Assembly (NCBI GenBank): GCA_035235625.1
Contig: CP141147.1
Coordinates: 2,456,001-2,520,000, forward strand
From: Saururus chinensis
Taxonomy: Eukaryota; Streptophyta; Magnoliopsida; Piperales; Saururaceae
Reading direction: 5' to 3'
Length of the DNA: 64,000 bases
Shown here: positions 45,840 to 59,496 of the stretch, piece by piece
Position numbering within the stretch: position 1 is the stretch's first letter
How the letters are laid out: every line of letters starts with the position of its first letter
Position numbers and translations under genes: made by a program
Notes under the pieces: generated by a model
Database searches by the model: none
The model's input: only the letters and a program-made list of their open reading frames with translations
Told to the model about the DNA's origin: nothing

Positions 45840-47123
45840 GTATGTAATTGCTTAATGTTATGTACCTTTTTGCTAGAGATTTGATATTATGTACTTTTTT
45901 AAATAGGCATAGTAGTTATTGGTACTATGTACATGGTTATGAGAATGGTGTATGTGGACGGCTTTTCTTTTTCAAGGCAACCTGGTTGGCCCAATTCGGT
46001 TTTGACACGAGTTCACCCAGTTGGATCATTAATGACCCAACCAGGTCATCGAGCTGTTCAAAACACCTAATTTAGCCCGGAAGACGACCCTTATCATGAC
46101 TTGTGTTATAGGGTAGGCGGGCTTAGATTTTCAACCTTGTTATAATCACACGCCATTAAATCTCGATCCGATGATAAGCAACATGAAAAGTGTACACTAA
46201 AATGTGCTATTCAGTGTGTATTTAACTTTTATCAATGTGTTCCCTATGTCTTACATTAATAGCTCTATTCGATAAAAAAAAATAATTTATTAAAATGACC
46301 GTAAAATGCAGGGTATTACACAAAATATCACACATTTTGCCATAATACAAAAAATGGCCTTGCTTATGTGGTTATGCTTGCACATGTGTTATAAAATGAC
46401 AATTATCCCTAACCAAGCATAAAACCCAAAAACTACTATGCTTTCTTATCTTTTCTCGATACCTTGTTTCGATTGGTCTGTACCCATTTCTACCACTGCA
46501 TTTCCATAATTCCATCCATCGTTGTTGCATCCCCTTATCAACTTCCTCCCCTTGATATTGGCGGTGAGCCTCTCCTTCCGATCCTAACCTCCAATATCCC
46601 CTCATCGGAGGGGAAGCCCAAGATAAAACTTTTGATCAACTAGCTCATGATTATTTTGTGCCTAATTTCGGCCCCTCTAACTTTAACTAGTTGGAAGTCT
46701 AATCTCCCCCATATTGTAGTACCCCTTACACCTAACCCTCCCAAATGTACATCCCATTTTGACTAGTGAATAGAAAAGCAGAAAAAATAGTCAAGTATTT
46801 ATCCTTGATCAAATACCCAATATGAGACCCTAGAAATTTTCCTCATTTATTTTCTTTTATAGGAACTCGGATTGCTAAATGAGAAGTTCGTTTCTAAGAA
46901 TGTATGGAATTTCTGAAAAAAAAAGTTCATGCTAGCAAGCATCGACACATTAGTGCTCATGCTGATGAAAATTTGGGTCACTATTGATAAGCATCGACAT
47001 GACAATGCTCATGCTGATGGAATTTTGGGCTACTATCGGCTAGCTTCAATACGTCAATGCTTGAGTTGGTAAAGTACGATTTTCACTATTAATAATTATC
47101 GACGCATTGGTGAAAACTGTTCA

Positions 47124-47407
47124 TGTAGTGACCTAATTTTTTAGAGAAATATTTTTATATAGTCAAATTATCTTAGCAGACTTGCATAAAATATATCTCA
47201 TACTAAAATATTCTCACTACATTGAAATCCTCAAGAGAATCTGGCCATTCCATTTCACATGATCTTCAGTTAGATTAATTATCATGTCGAATTCTCTTGA
47301 GGCATTCTATGTAGTGAGGATATTTTAGTGCTAGATGTATTTTATGCCAGTCTAGTAAGATAATTTGATTATATAAAAAAATTCCATTGGAAAATCGAGT
47401 TGTTACA
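47124..47407 (+). mobile_element. 284-bp fold-back LTR-like remnant (copy 2)
   Basis: Counterpart of 40788-41071 with identical length. It starts TGTAGTGACC and ends GAGTTGTTACA, then TAGTATTGGAGC. The shared position shows it predates the duplication. Confidence 0.55.
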
Positions 47408-47479
47408 AAATAGTATTGGAGCTAGGTTTCGATCCTAGGACTTATGGGTTATGGGCCTGTACGTGAAATTTGGACTAAA

Positions 47480-48206
47480 TTATTTTAAATCTTTAAAAAA
47501 ATCATATCTCCCTCATCCAACCTCTATTTTCACGTTCATTGTACCATGATGACGGGCTCGAAGTTTACTTTATATTAAATAGGTTTCACACTCAAACTTA
47601 CTATGTTAGGGGAGAAATTAGAAACAAAAAGGTACTAGTGTCAAAATTACTGGTCGTTACACTCTACCCACCTTGAAATAGAACTCCGTCCTCGAAGTTC
47701 ACCGTGTACTTAATGGGTTATTACAATCCATACCTCTTAAAAATAAACTTTGTCCTCGAAGTTCGCTAAATTTACTATGCTCCAGCTATGCAACTCTGAT
47801 TTTTTTAAATCATTCATTTTTTCCCTTGAAAATCCATCAATACTCTTTAAATACCTTTGGAAACATTGTCTTGTGCGTATTATATATAAAACTGAGACAA
47901 TTGATGTGGCCAACATCAACTTGTCCCATTCCACATAATATCTACTTAAGAGCCCAATAGTAAAAATGTAATTAAAAAATCAACTTCTCAGTCATAGTCT
48001 AATGAGATTGTAACTAGAATTTTTTTTTTAAATCTTTGAAAAATTGTATCTTCCTCACCCGACCTCTATATTTCAAGTTCTTCATACAACAACGATGAGC
48101 TCAAAGTTTATTTTATATTTAAATAGGTTTCACACTCAAACTTACTATGTAAGGGGAGAAATTAGATACATAAGATACTAGGGTCAAAATTATCGGTCAT
48201 TACAGT
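47480..48206 (-). mobile_element. Gypsy-like 3' fragments on the minus strand (copy 2)
   Basis: Counterpart of 41146-41873. On the minus strand the pol-end/purine-tract and TGTAACGACCAGTAATTTTG are found at about 47,640-47,705. Confidence 0.45.
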
Positions 48207-50149
48207 TCAGCTTGCCAATGGGCGCGAAATTGTCGAATGGTGGGTTACTTTTGGTTTCTGAAGCAGTTAGCACCAGATTTTCAGTCATGGACAATGACCA
48301 AATATATTTTCAAATTAAATGGGCCAACGTAAATGGGCCTAAGGCCCATTTCAGAAACCCTAGGGCCTCGTCCTATAAAAACTCAGTACCATAAAAAAAG
48401 AACCAAAACTCATATCTTTTCATTCTTTCTTCCTTCTTTCCCTTTCATATTTTCACACAAAGCTTGTTTTTGGGCAAACCCTAGATCAAAAAATCTCTTC
48501 TTTCTTTATTTCTCTTCCAATATTAAACTAGGTCTTTCTTCTTAGGGTTGTGGAGTCTTTAATCTTAGAGGAACTCTATTATTTTTTAATTCATCATTAC
48601 GTAGGTTAATTATAGTTAAGGTTTTTATGATCTTGTTTAGGTAATTGTTTTGTGAAAAGCATGGGATTTGCCAAGAACCACAGGGTAAGGGATGTTCATC
48701 TTCAATCTTCATGGATATGGTGACCTAAACCTTGTTTTTTAGAGTGTTATTTATATGTTGATTAGGAATTTTTAATCATTTTTTAATCAAGACTATGTTT
48801 CATATACTTTTATTTTTAATCAAGACTATGTTATATAATTAGTGAATTGCTTAAATATGTGATTGTCTATATTTTGTAATCAAGACTATATTTCATATAC
48901 TTTTATTTTGATTTTTGACCTTACTCTGAAAGTAGATTATCACGTAAAGATTGTATCCCTAATATTAGAAATATTTTGGAATATTATGTATTTATAGATT
49001 TTTTTGGAATATGTGCTATACATTGAGACAATTCTATGTTTCTATGTTTAGATGCGTGTTTAAGAAGGAAAACATATGAGTTTTGGTTCATTCTTTTTTT
49101 TGGTGGTTAGATATATGTATTATGAGCACTCTTAAAATTTTCAAGTCGTTTTGACACCATAAGTGGATGGCATGGTCATAAATTGCAAAAATGGATAGTT
49201 TTGGTAGAATTGCACAATCTCATTAATTAAATTACGAAAATTATTTTTTGTACTTAATTTTATCTGACATATTTTATATTATATTTAAGAATATAATGTA
49301 AGTTTCTCTAACTTTTCACATTGATTGGAGTGCATTTACTATTTTTTTCTTAAAATGTACAAGTTAAATGTTGATGATTGTGTCAAATTGGGATTTTTAG
49401 CATTTGATCTTCATTAAAGATATGCATATGACATATTAGGGAATGCTTTTAATATGTGCATTTTAGGTAGGGTGGGAAAAATGGGATAAAGTGTAACGTG
49501 TAAGCAAGGCAATCCAAACTAAATGTTTGGGGTATTGTGACTAAAGACGCTCAAGATCCCCCATAAAAAAGGTTGAGGCACGAGGTCCATAACTCTATTG
49601 GAGAGGGTGAGACGATAACTACAATTCAATATAGAGAAACTTAGAGCTCAGGATCCCCAACAGGTAGGTTGAGGTGTGTGGCCAAAATACGACCTGTGGG
49701 AGAGTTTGAGAGTACTAAACGCAAATTTTTGATTTTTTTTTAAATTTACTTTTGGGACCATATTGAGTTTTAGGGCCCAATAACTATTTTATTAAATTTG
49801 AATCATTTTGAATTTGTCGTTGGAAGGAGCTTTGAAGTATTTGTTAGGGCTCTAAAAGATGAACATATCAAGCCCAAGAACACATAAATTAGAAACTTGG
49901 ATTGTCAGCTACACCTCGAAAAGCAAGTTATGGGCAGGCCCCACTTTAAATTTGCGAGATAAGATACCCATTGCATTGTCTTGTTTTGAAGGGTTTATTG
50001 ATATGATCACAATAGTACTAAGAATACACAAATCCAAGTTCGGGGTACAAAGTTACGCCTAATTAAAAATTTAAAATTTTTAACCTGAATCTAGTCATTC
50101 AAAGAGCAAACTTAACTAATTCAAGGGCACTCTACGCTGTGGAAGGGTC

Positions 50150-50965
50150 ATTTTTCAAGTTAAAAAGGTCATTTCATGCATCTTTCCTCCTATGCAATGA
50201 AGGTCTCAAATAAAAAAGCAGAGCTTGTAAAATCATATACATTGCCTTAAAGCCATGAAATGACAATTTATTTACTAAAAACCCACAAGAAAAATGATCA
50301 CATTTTCTTCTCCACAGCATGGTCTCGTCAGCCATTATATCAACTTCTACAACTATTTCATCAACTTTGGCCTTCAGAAGGATTTTGAAATCATGTCGAT
50401 GATGACCCTTTGAAAATTGGCGTCGGTGGGTGGAGATATGCCACTAAGTAGTTTAGCAAGGTCAATGTTGAAATACTCATCTTCTAGATGGATGAGAGGG
50501 GCATTGTGGATGAGTAACGAGATGAAATGGAAAATATATTTAGCATTTCCTCCTATTGCTTTTCAACAATGTCCTTACTTAGCTAGAAAGTGAGTGTTTC
50601 AGCATTGACCTTGCTAAACTGTACAGTGTCATATCTCTACCCACCACGCCATTTTTCTAAGAGTCATAATCGGGCATGATTTCAAAATTCAAAGTCCCCA
50701 ATGGAGGCTTAAACCTTCTGGTGGCTGAAGTTAATGAAATAGTTATAGAAGTTGATCTTTTGGTTGACGAGACTGTGCTCATGGAGAAGAAAAGGTTATC
50801 AATTTTCTTGAGGGTCTTTAGTAAATAATTTACATTTTATGGCTTTAGGGTAATGGATATGTTTTTACAAGCTCTACCTTTTCATTCAAAACATTCATTG
50901 CACATGAGGAAAGATGCATGGAGCGACTTTGGATAGATGGTGCACACTGTAGAATGGTCACATGG
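50150..50965. repeat. Long inverted repeat (copy 2)
   Basis: Counterpart of 43805-44640 with the same arm-spacer-arm layout. Arm 1 is about 50150-50400 and arm 2 about 50680-50965. A 17-bp deletion relative to copy 1 lies near 50388. An in-frame TAA (AGT AAA TAA near 50,820) ends the open frame seen in copy 1. Confidence 0.8.
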
Positions 50966-51408
50966 TTTTTTGATATATAATAGAAGAGAATATATGTCAA
51001 ATTTGAGTCTTAAAAAATTGATAGGGTGAATGGAAGAAAAACAAAACAGTATGTCTTACGTCCACTGAATTGCCGATATGGATTATGTTCCTTGTCCATG
51101 GATCATCTTATGACAAAGAAGTGTGTACAATGATTGGCATTGACATTAATGACCTTAAAATGGTGGATATATTACTTTTCTCAATCAGAGAAGCTGATAA
51201 TAATAGTGAAATTTTTATAAAGGAAAAATTGTGCTCAAATATGTAGACACGAAGTTCACTCATCAAGAATCTATGATATTCCTGCCTTGACCCCTTTTGA
51301 CCATCGTATAGAGGTAATCTTAAAAAGTACCCTTATCATCATCAATTTTGAGGCAACTATGGAGTGAATTCCCATCAGTGACAGTTCTAATCTAAATTTC
51401 ATCATTGT

Positions 51409-54400
51409 TGTAACATCCCTGATTTTTCTGCAGTTTTCTGCTCGTATTTTCGATGAAGAAATTTGACACTTCGGTGTATCCGTATTTGTAATATTCGTGA
51501 CTGTGAGAATCGAGAGTAGCATTTAGTCATAGGTCATAGGCCTCGATGCATCCTAGAATTTTTTTGGCGTGAAAATCGGACGAGACACGTGAGAACAGAA
51601 ACAAGAAAAAAGAAAGAGAAATTAAGAAAAAGAAAAAAAATATAAAACAACACTAGTCCACTATTCCCTTCCTTCTATGAAGCCGGAGGCAGCGCCACCA
51701 CTGGCCGCTAGTTTCTATTCGCCCGACCATGGCCTAGCGCCACTGCCGCCATCACACCGGCCTAGCCTTGCAGGCCATTGCCGCCTCATCCTCCCTCTTT
51801 CCCGTTTTGGCCCGGTGACCCTCCTTTTCGAAATCGTGCATCCCGATCCGGCACCGCCGCTGACTGCATGGCATCCAAACCGCCACCACAGTTCCGCCCT
51901 AGCCAGAGCGACCTTCGGCCACCGGCATCCCGGACTCCCCGCCCCCGCTTCGCCGCCGTGAGGTAAAAACTATTTTGCCTCCGTTTTTTTGGTTTTCTGT
52001 TCATTACGACCTGCAGCTGTGCCGCTGGTGGCCGGCTGCCACTACCGGGCATCTAGCTCTCTTCCGGCCCGGCGATCACAAGGTCACCACCCCGTGGCCC
52101 ATACCGTGACCCCTCCTCCTAGTTTTCGTTCCGGACAGAACAATTTTCCCATTTTTGTTTTGTTTCTGTTCTCTGTGTGATGCGGCCGCCGATGGCCTGC
52201 CACCATTGACCGGCCTTTGGCCTTTCCCCAGTCCGGTGATGGCAAGGCTGCCGCCCCGGCCGCCACCCTAGCCACCGCCTCCCTCAACCTCCTCTGTCCG
52301 ATGCTGATCCAGAAGGAATTTTCCCTCGTCCGTAGATTTTTGTCATTACTTTTCACTGCAGGCCACCACCCACTATTCGGCCTCCTATTTGCCACCTTGG
52401 GCAGATGACGGCAAGGTGCCGAGGTCTAGCCTCTTGCATCGACTAGTCCCGACTCGTTCAATTGGCTGACCCGCATTAGAGCAAAGTTGCACTTTTTTGC
52501 GGGCCGCATCCATCTTCCGCAATCGGATGTCGGACAATATTGGGCCAATGTCCACTTGACTTGCCGCTATCTAGCGACTGCCGGGTCCCGTCTTCTCCCA
52601 AGTCTAGCCCTGGTCTCGTCTGGCCATTCGCGGCCCAACGATGCATTTTTTTCACCCCAACTCGACACACTGTTGCCCTGGCTAAATCAGGTATCTTCAA
52701 TTCTCTACTTGGCTGTTCTGCCGCAGACAGCTGTGGAAACCAGCTTGACCCAATAACAGCAAGGGGCCGCCACTCCCGGTCTCCTCTACATGTCTTCTGC
52801 ACACACCAGACGCCCCTAAACTTTGGGGTACGTCTCCAACTGCCGCTAATGGGCCCCACTCCAACCCAAGTCAAAGTGTCCACCTTTTTATTGCGCGGAC
52901 TTGGGCCACATGTCCAACTGGTGTGGTCTCTACCCCAGCCCAATGACGGCAAGGGTCAGCACTCTTGGCCCGATTCCACCTATGCACCCCCACTTTTGTT
53001 ATGCATGATCCAAAACCTACGGGAAAGAGTTCCCAAATTCTGATTCTTCCAAGGGGAAGTAAAATTGTCACCCATTAGACTTTGTCCATCGAAGGCTCAA
53101 CCGATATCGTGCCCATATCCTCCATCATAAGTCGTGCTTGATGCACGACCATCCATACGATGATTTGGTTATGAGTAACATTTAGAAATGAAGCCGCCTT
53201 TGTCGGCCACCTATGCTGGGCCTTAGTGCCTCAATGTGTGTTTATGGAACGACACTACCACTAGGCAATATGGCCGCTAAAGCCCTCCTATGTCTGTGAG
53301 TACGCAACCAAGCCCTCCGCTATGTTGTGAGGCTTCGACGATGCGGAATTATCACCGCTGGATGTAGTTTGCGGTCTATTTTAACGTTTGTGGCCAACAA
53401 GTATTTTAAATTGTTGGCCGACCTCCAATTAGTCACCTCCTATTCTGTGGTCGCTTTTGCCATCCCTAGTGGCACGACCTTGTGTCTAGCCGCCCTAGTG
53501 CGCCCAGTCTTATGCTTTGAGTGAAATTAATCTAACCTTATCGAGATTAATTTCAGCATCTCTGAAAATCCTCGGGACCACAATGATTCTCTCAGTGTGA
53601 TGCTTTTGGCCGCTTATTCCGCCATCGACGGGACCACCGTCATTTGCTCGCAATCAAACTCCTATGGATTACGAGGTAGGAGACCTTGAACTCGTAATTT
53701 CATTATAGCATGCTTTGATTGTGTAGTAGCATGCTAGGAGTTTATAATTTAATATTTTGCATGATTATGTTGATTATATAAGCATGTGGTATGTATGTGA
53801 ATTGTGCATATGTTAGTGAAGACTAAGGGTACGTAGTAAGTTGCTATGATTGTATGTTGGGCGAGGAAAGACATAAGATTGAAAGGTGAATGTTGGATTT
53901 GATGAGATTGGAGAATTGGTTCAGTTTGAGTCAAATGGCACGTTGGAGCGACGAGTAGGAGACGTGGGGGATGCAAGGAATTGAAGACTTAAAATTCGGA
54001 GCGCCTTTGGGGGATTGTGAGTTAGTAAGAGATAATGACATAATTGTACATGCATAATGTACGTAATATGAATTGTAACGAAAGAATAATGAGTAAGGAG
54101 TAATGGTTTGATGACGGGACTTGGATCTAAAGGGTTTCATTTGAGGAGTTCGAGTAAGATGATTTGATTTTAAGGCGGATGGTGTAAGATGTAAGGTCGT
54201 AAGTATTTGATGGTAAGAGTGTGAGTATGGAATTCAAGTTTGACAAGTAAGACTATGCTGAGATTCGTAAGATGGTAAGTGTAAAGGTGGGGGATGAGCT
54301 AAGTAAAGAATGTTACTTTTGTGGTTTAGAGCTTTAGAATGGGCTAAGATCTAGCTTTATTAGCTAAAGATTGTAAGACAGAAGTAGTTCCGAACATAAT

Positions 54401-57400
54401 TGTACATGCATAAGTTACCTAATATGAACTTCAATGGTTAAGTCACACTATTTTGATAATGATGTGAGTTTGAGACTGAGGGTTTTGTCGGATTAAGTTC
54501 CATTTTGTGCCAGTCGATAAGTAATCGACTGAGCATCCTTCCTAGTCTAGCCATGGTGTTAACCTGCTGGATTTAGTCTTGGTGTCATATTTTGGCCCAG
54601 AAGTTTGATGCTCTGTTGAGAGAGCTGTAAGTTTCCACCCTTTGTGAGCACTGTATGTATTTCGGCCTACTGATGACACTGTATGTTCCGCCCAAGAGTG
54701 GCACCGTATGTTTTCCTCCCATAGTTGGCACTGTACGGCCCTAGAGAGTGGGCATTTGCACACTCAGGTAAGTAGTATCATGGATCTACTATTACCTGTT
54801 TGATATTCTGCCCCATGAGATTAGGTGTGCCTTGCCTTCGAAAAAGTCCATGACGTCTAGTTGCTCACCGAAGGTTAAGGTGACGCCCCAGTGGCATTCT
54901 CTTCCTTTCCGATGTTGGAGCTTGTTAATTGTAATGAGCTTTAGTTGTTGATAGTATGTATACAATAGTAAGAGTAAGTTGTATGTTTTAGATTTTGAGT
55001 AAATTATACGTGTAAGATCCAGAGTAAGTATAAGTGTGAGCTTCTAAGGAAGATGCAAGAGTACGTTTATGCGTAAAAGTAAGATTGTACGAATAAGGTC
55101 GTACAAATGAGTTCGTATGAATAAGGTCGTATGAGTATGTGTATGTTGTAAGTGTAAGTGTAATATTGTACTAGTAAGTTAGTAAGACTCTAATTCAGAG
55201 TGTAAATGTAAGTGTTAGAGTGTAACGTTCGGGAATTTTCAAAATTCCCGAAGTCGACTACGTGGAAATTAGGGTGTTGGACCCCTTGACCTTCTCATTG
55301 GAATAACTTGATCAAAGGTTGGAATTGGTGGGTGAACCTACATGGTTGGAAAGTAGGCAGAAAGAGCTTCGAAATGCCACCAAGAACGCGTAAATCGGAG
55401 TTCGGATGAAGGAGATACGATTGTTCAAAGTTGAACAATATCGTATAGGGCCCATTCTAAATGTGCAATTGGACCGTTTAAGTCGTTTTGTGGGCCCGAT
55501 TAATTACAGTTCCGAAATTATAATTTAAGGGCCAAATTAAGTGGCCTAATTCATAGAGTTTTGGCCCAATTTCTCATAAGATTAGAAAGCCTAATCCTAT
55601 GCATATAAAAATAAATAATTAGGGCGTTTTGAGGGAGAGTTTTTGGATGGCGAAGGAAAGAAGGGAATTTTCTGGCAAAATTCCTACAAAGCGTTGGCGA
55701 CGGTGGATCGACAATAAACCGACAGTTGAGGTAGGATGCAAGTCAAACTTAATAAGGGTTTTTGTTGATTAAATTTAAATGCGTGTTTTCTGCAATTACT
55801 ATTTCGGTAGTTTTAATTAACCATTACGATTGCAATGACTGTTATGTAGAACAGAATAGTGAATTTAAATCTGCTGGCCGGTTCTTTCTGGGCGGAAGCC
55901 GGCCATCACCGGCCGGACTCAGGGCCAACTAGTCCCGGCCCTGCGTCCAGCCAAGGCGGCGATTACAACTGCTGGCAGAAACTGTTGTGAGAGAGATGTG
56001 AAAGGCAAAGTCTTTCGGGCACCCGGCAGAGGAGAATTAGCCACCCACCGCCGGTGGGGCCAGTGCCATTGGAATCGCCTCACGCTGGCGATTCACCCCG
56101 GGCTGGCCCTGCTACTGGTGTTATGCCAGTGGCGGCTGGTAGACGCGGCCATGTAGAGGGATCCAAATTCGGATCTGGGTGTCGCCGGGCAGAGCATAGG
56201 AATATGGGCTTCCGCCTCAGCAGCCCTGGTGTGGGCGACTCCGCCGGTACCGGAAAGCCAGACTAGCGGCGGTGGACACACAGTCCAGCCCGATTTCGGG
56301 CCGAACCGCTGACCCGGCTCAAGTTGGTTTTTTTAAAAAAAAAAAGAAGGAAAGGGGGTTTTGAACCGGGTCCGGTTCAGGGGGTAAAATGTTAAAAATA
56401 TTTTAGAAAAATACTCAAGGACCCCAAGAAATGTGGGAGTATTCTAACCAAGTTTTGGCTTGGGGAAAAATCCCAGAGGTTGTAAAATGACCCTTTTCTA
56501 CCCCTATTAGTTAATTATCGTATAATATTAACTTACCCGAGTTTGAGGCTCCAGTTCAGGGGCCTATGAGTTGATATAAAAATTGGAAAAATTCTCAATG
56601 AGAGTTTAATGGGTAGTATAATTATAAAACAAACCTTTTGGTGAGGAAAAATCCCAGTGAATAGGTAATTGACCATTTTGCCCCTATAGTTAATCATAAA
56701 CCGTTAAGACAACTTGGGTCAGTTCAAGGGGTTCACGACCCCGTAACATGCCAAGAAAATTACACAGAGTCCATGAAGTCTAGTAGTACCCTTGAGCTGA
56801 ATTTTGGACCCATTAGATATCATTAAGGCCTTAAAAAATGATAAAAATACCCCTTTGAGTGGATCCGCCCACATTCGTGTAAATGGAAGTGCGGGTTAGT
56901 TTGATAGTGGTGCCTCCTAAGAGGATTATGAGTTAAAATAATTAAAAGGGTAGTGAGATGACCAAATGACCGAAGTGAGGGTAGCATACCCCAAGTGGTG
57001 GAATTATTCTAATGCCCTTAGGGGGGTAGTATGTTCTGTTTTCGCTAAAATGGATAACCTAGCAACCAAGCATTAGGGTGCCCTAGAATGACGTTAAATG
57101 GGTTCAAAAGGAAGGGGTGTGACCAGTAAGTGACACGAAGACCTTGTCAGGTCATAGTGTCACGAGAAACAAGGGGAATGACCCTAATTCTTAAGGTTTA
57201 GGACAACGGATTACACGTGTTTGCAACTGAGTACATCAATCAACTGAGTGTTATATATGTAACTCGCGAGAGGCGGTAGAGTTGCTTACACTCTCGGGCT
57301 TGAACAAGTTGAGCCCTAGCCCTACAAATGAGTGCAATGGGCCTTTATTCATTATTTATGCACTAGTGTGAATGCATGTTATTTATGTTGATTATGCTGA

Positions 57401-59496
57401 TACATGCTTTTATTATTATTACTTTAATTTATATCGGTAACTTAAGATTAATGAAGATTAATCAAGAGACATGGGTGCCGGTGGAGTAGGGAGAATAACA
57501 TCTAATCAAGATATATACTAAAATACCCTCTTTAGGGTTGAGACCAGTTCATGGAGTGAACGGGGCCCTAACATAGAATTTTACCTTGGTTAATGAACCG
57601 AGGGTGGTTACGAGATATTTTCTAATTCATAGCTCAGCGGATGAGCTATTTATTGGGGCCGATTCACAAGATGAAGAGGACCCAAATGGTTGAGTGGATA
57701 CTTGACTGGATGGAAATAATCTAGTCTAAGTTTCAAATGTTTGGGGAAGTCAATGGTCATAAGGACCTGAGGCTTCTATGGATTCACTAGTAATGTCTTA
57801 TAAGACATTTTCTCCTAGAGTTGGGATGGTGGAGATTGCAATATGCTTCTTCATCGCCATGACAGTTTGGGTATTGACCAGAGGGTCTTTACTGCGGGTC
57901 TCCCGCATGTCTTCCCAGGACTATTTAGTACATACGAAAAGCGGAGTTACATGAGCATCATGGAAGGCTTGTGTTTCTTGTCAATCTGTGTCCATGAGCA
58001 CAGTTGGGATCCTCTTCTCCAGATTCGTGGCAGGCTATTGAGAGCCCTGGGGATTTGGGTCAAGCTGTTGTTAAGCAGTCTACTCCAAGGTTAGAGTCCT
58101 TTGTTTGGATATTTCTTGAGGGGCGAGTTATCTCTGAGTTACAGATTTAATAGTATTAATTATTGAACAAGAGTTGTGAGATAATTAATAACATTGTTTA
58201 TTATTGCATGTTAATTAGGCAAGTGGAACGATTAAAGGACTTACTAAAATGTAGGTTGGAAATACTTAAGCATTGCATGTGTGATGTTATGCTTCTTAGG
58301 ATAGAGTAGTTTCTAGGCAGAACTACGTCTCGATCCGATCTTGTTGGAAACATTGGAGATGTTGTGTGATGAGTACGTAGGCAACTAACATTGGGTAATG
58401 TTGGCCCGATTCAAAAAATATTAATAAAACCTTTTGTCCTTTGGAAGCTCTTCTCCTAAAGGCGGGGAGGTTCCATTGTTATTGTGGTTGTTATTTGGTT
58501 TGCTTGGTTGCAGATTCTCCAGGCGATGACAAGTGAGTCAAAGGCAGGCGAGCACAAGAGGTTTCTTCGTTTCTGCAACTCTAGTACGTAAGCGTGCCTT
58601 TAGCGTGAGAGTCAACTTGTTATTTATTTTCAGACAGATAACGAACTTGTACTTAGATGAATGAGTTGTTCTTTATGAATTTTTAGACGCATAATAATAT
58701 TATACAATTTAATATTCGTATTTGTGAACCCCAATTATCATGACCAGGATATTTAATCAATTGGTTTGTTTTGTGTTTAAAGAAAAAAAAAATTTCGCTA
58801 CTTACTGTTCGTGCTATTTAAAAATGCTTTTGAAAATTTAGGTCGTGACATAGAGTATGCTACAAGAGTAAGTGTAAGTTCAGCCAATATGATCGATTGT
58901 GTGTTACACTTTATTTATGTTTCATATTTTCTTGCTTCATATATGGTTGCATGGATGCATCTATGTATGAATTTACAAAGTTCATTTATTTATTTCCCCT
59001 ACTGGGTATTTTCCTACTGAGTATGAAAATACTCACCCTATTTTTTTATCCCCTTCGTTTGGAGGCTTTTGCAGGTCGATCAATAACTGTTTGGAGTGGA
59101 CTATTCTTCCTCGACCTGGAGTGTAGTAAAATCATTGTGAGGCTTCGTGGATTTTAGTGCCACGATTTCATGTATTATTTAAGGTGACAGAAATGTATTA
59201 TTTATTGGACTTGTGTATGTATGTACGATTCATTTTCAGATTGTGAAAGAACTTGTACTCAGAGATGCCTGGGAGGTTTTTGTTTTTAAAACTCATGGCC
59301 ATGGTAGGTTTTATTCGCATGCTTATGTTTTAGGTCACGCCTGAGAATGTGGGTTTACTTTAAGATGATTTAATTTTACTAAGGTTGTTTTCACACGTTT
59401 TGAATTTTGTTATTTAATTTGATTTACATCCGTGTCTTAAAAAGAAATTTTAGTAAAACTTTAAAGTAAATATGTTGAAAAACCTTGGGCATGACA
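51409..59496 (+). mobile_element. Large solo LTR-like element, family L2 (4.45 kb net), with a nested L1 element
   Basis: Exact 5-bp target duplication ATTGT at 51404-51408 and 59497-59501. Copy 1 of the duplication has the empty site ACTGTGGAGTG at 45062. It starts TGTAACATCCCTGATTTTTC and ends CCTTGGGCATGACA. TATAAAA at 51641-51647 lies 232 bases in, followed by a GC-rich leader-like region (51,670-53,050). It is interrupted at 55,221 by an L1 solo LTR. No gag-pol is present. Open frames in the GC-rich part overlap on both strands and are not recognised. Confidence 0.87.
55221..58850 (+). mobile_element. Solo LTR-like element, family L1, nested in L2 (3630 bp)
   Basis: Exact 5-bp target duplication TAGAG at 55216-55220 and 58851-58855. 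The ends are TGTAACGTTCGGGAATTTTC and TTTAGGTCGTGACA. It is collinear with 37128-40720, except for the GC-rich middle (55,860-56,390), which differs. TATAAAA lies at 55614-55620. It is the youngest layer here, sitting inside L2, which itself sits inside the duplication. Confidence 0.9.

Noticed and set aside
51677..53071. Several open frames on both strands in GC-rich DNA
   Set aside because: They lie in the leader-like part of the L2 solo LTR, overlap on both strands, and are Pro/Arg/Ser low-complexity.
57843..58094. 83-codon open frame in the nested solo LTR
   Set aside because: The matching place in the 37128-40720 copy has a stop (near 39763), so the frame is not conserved.
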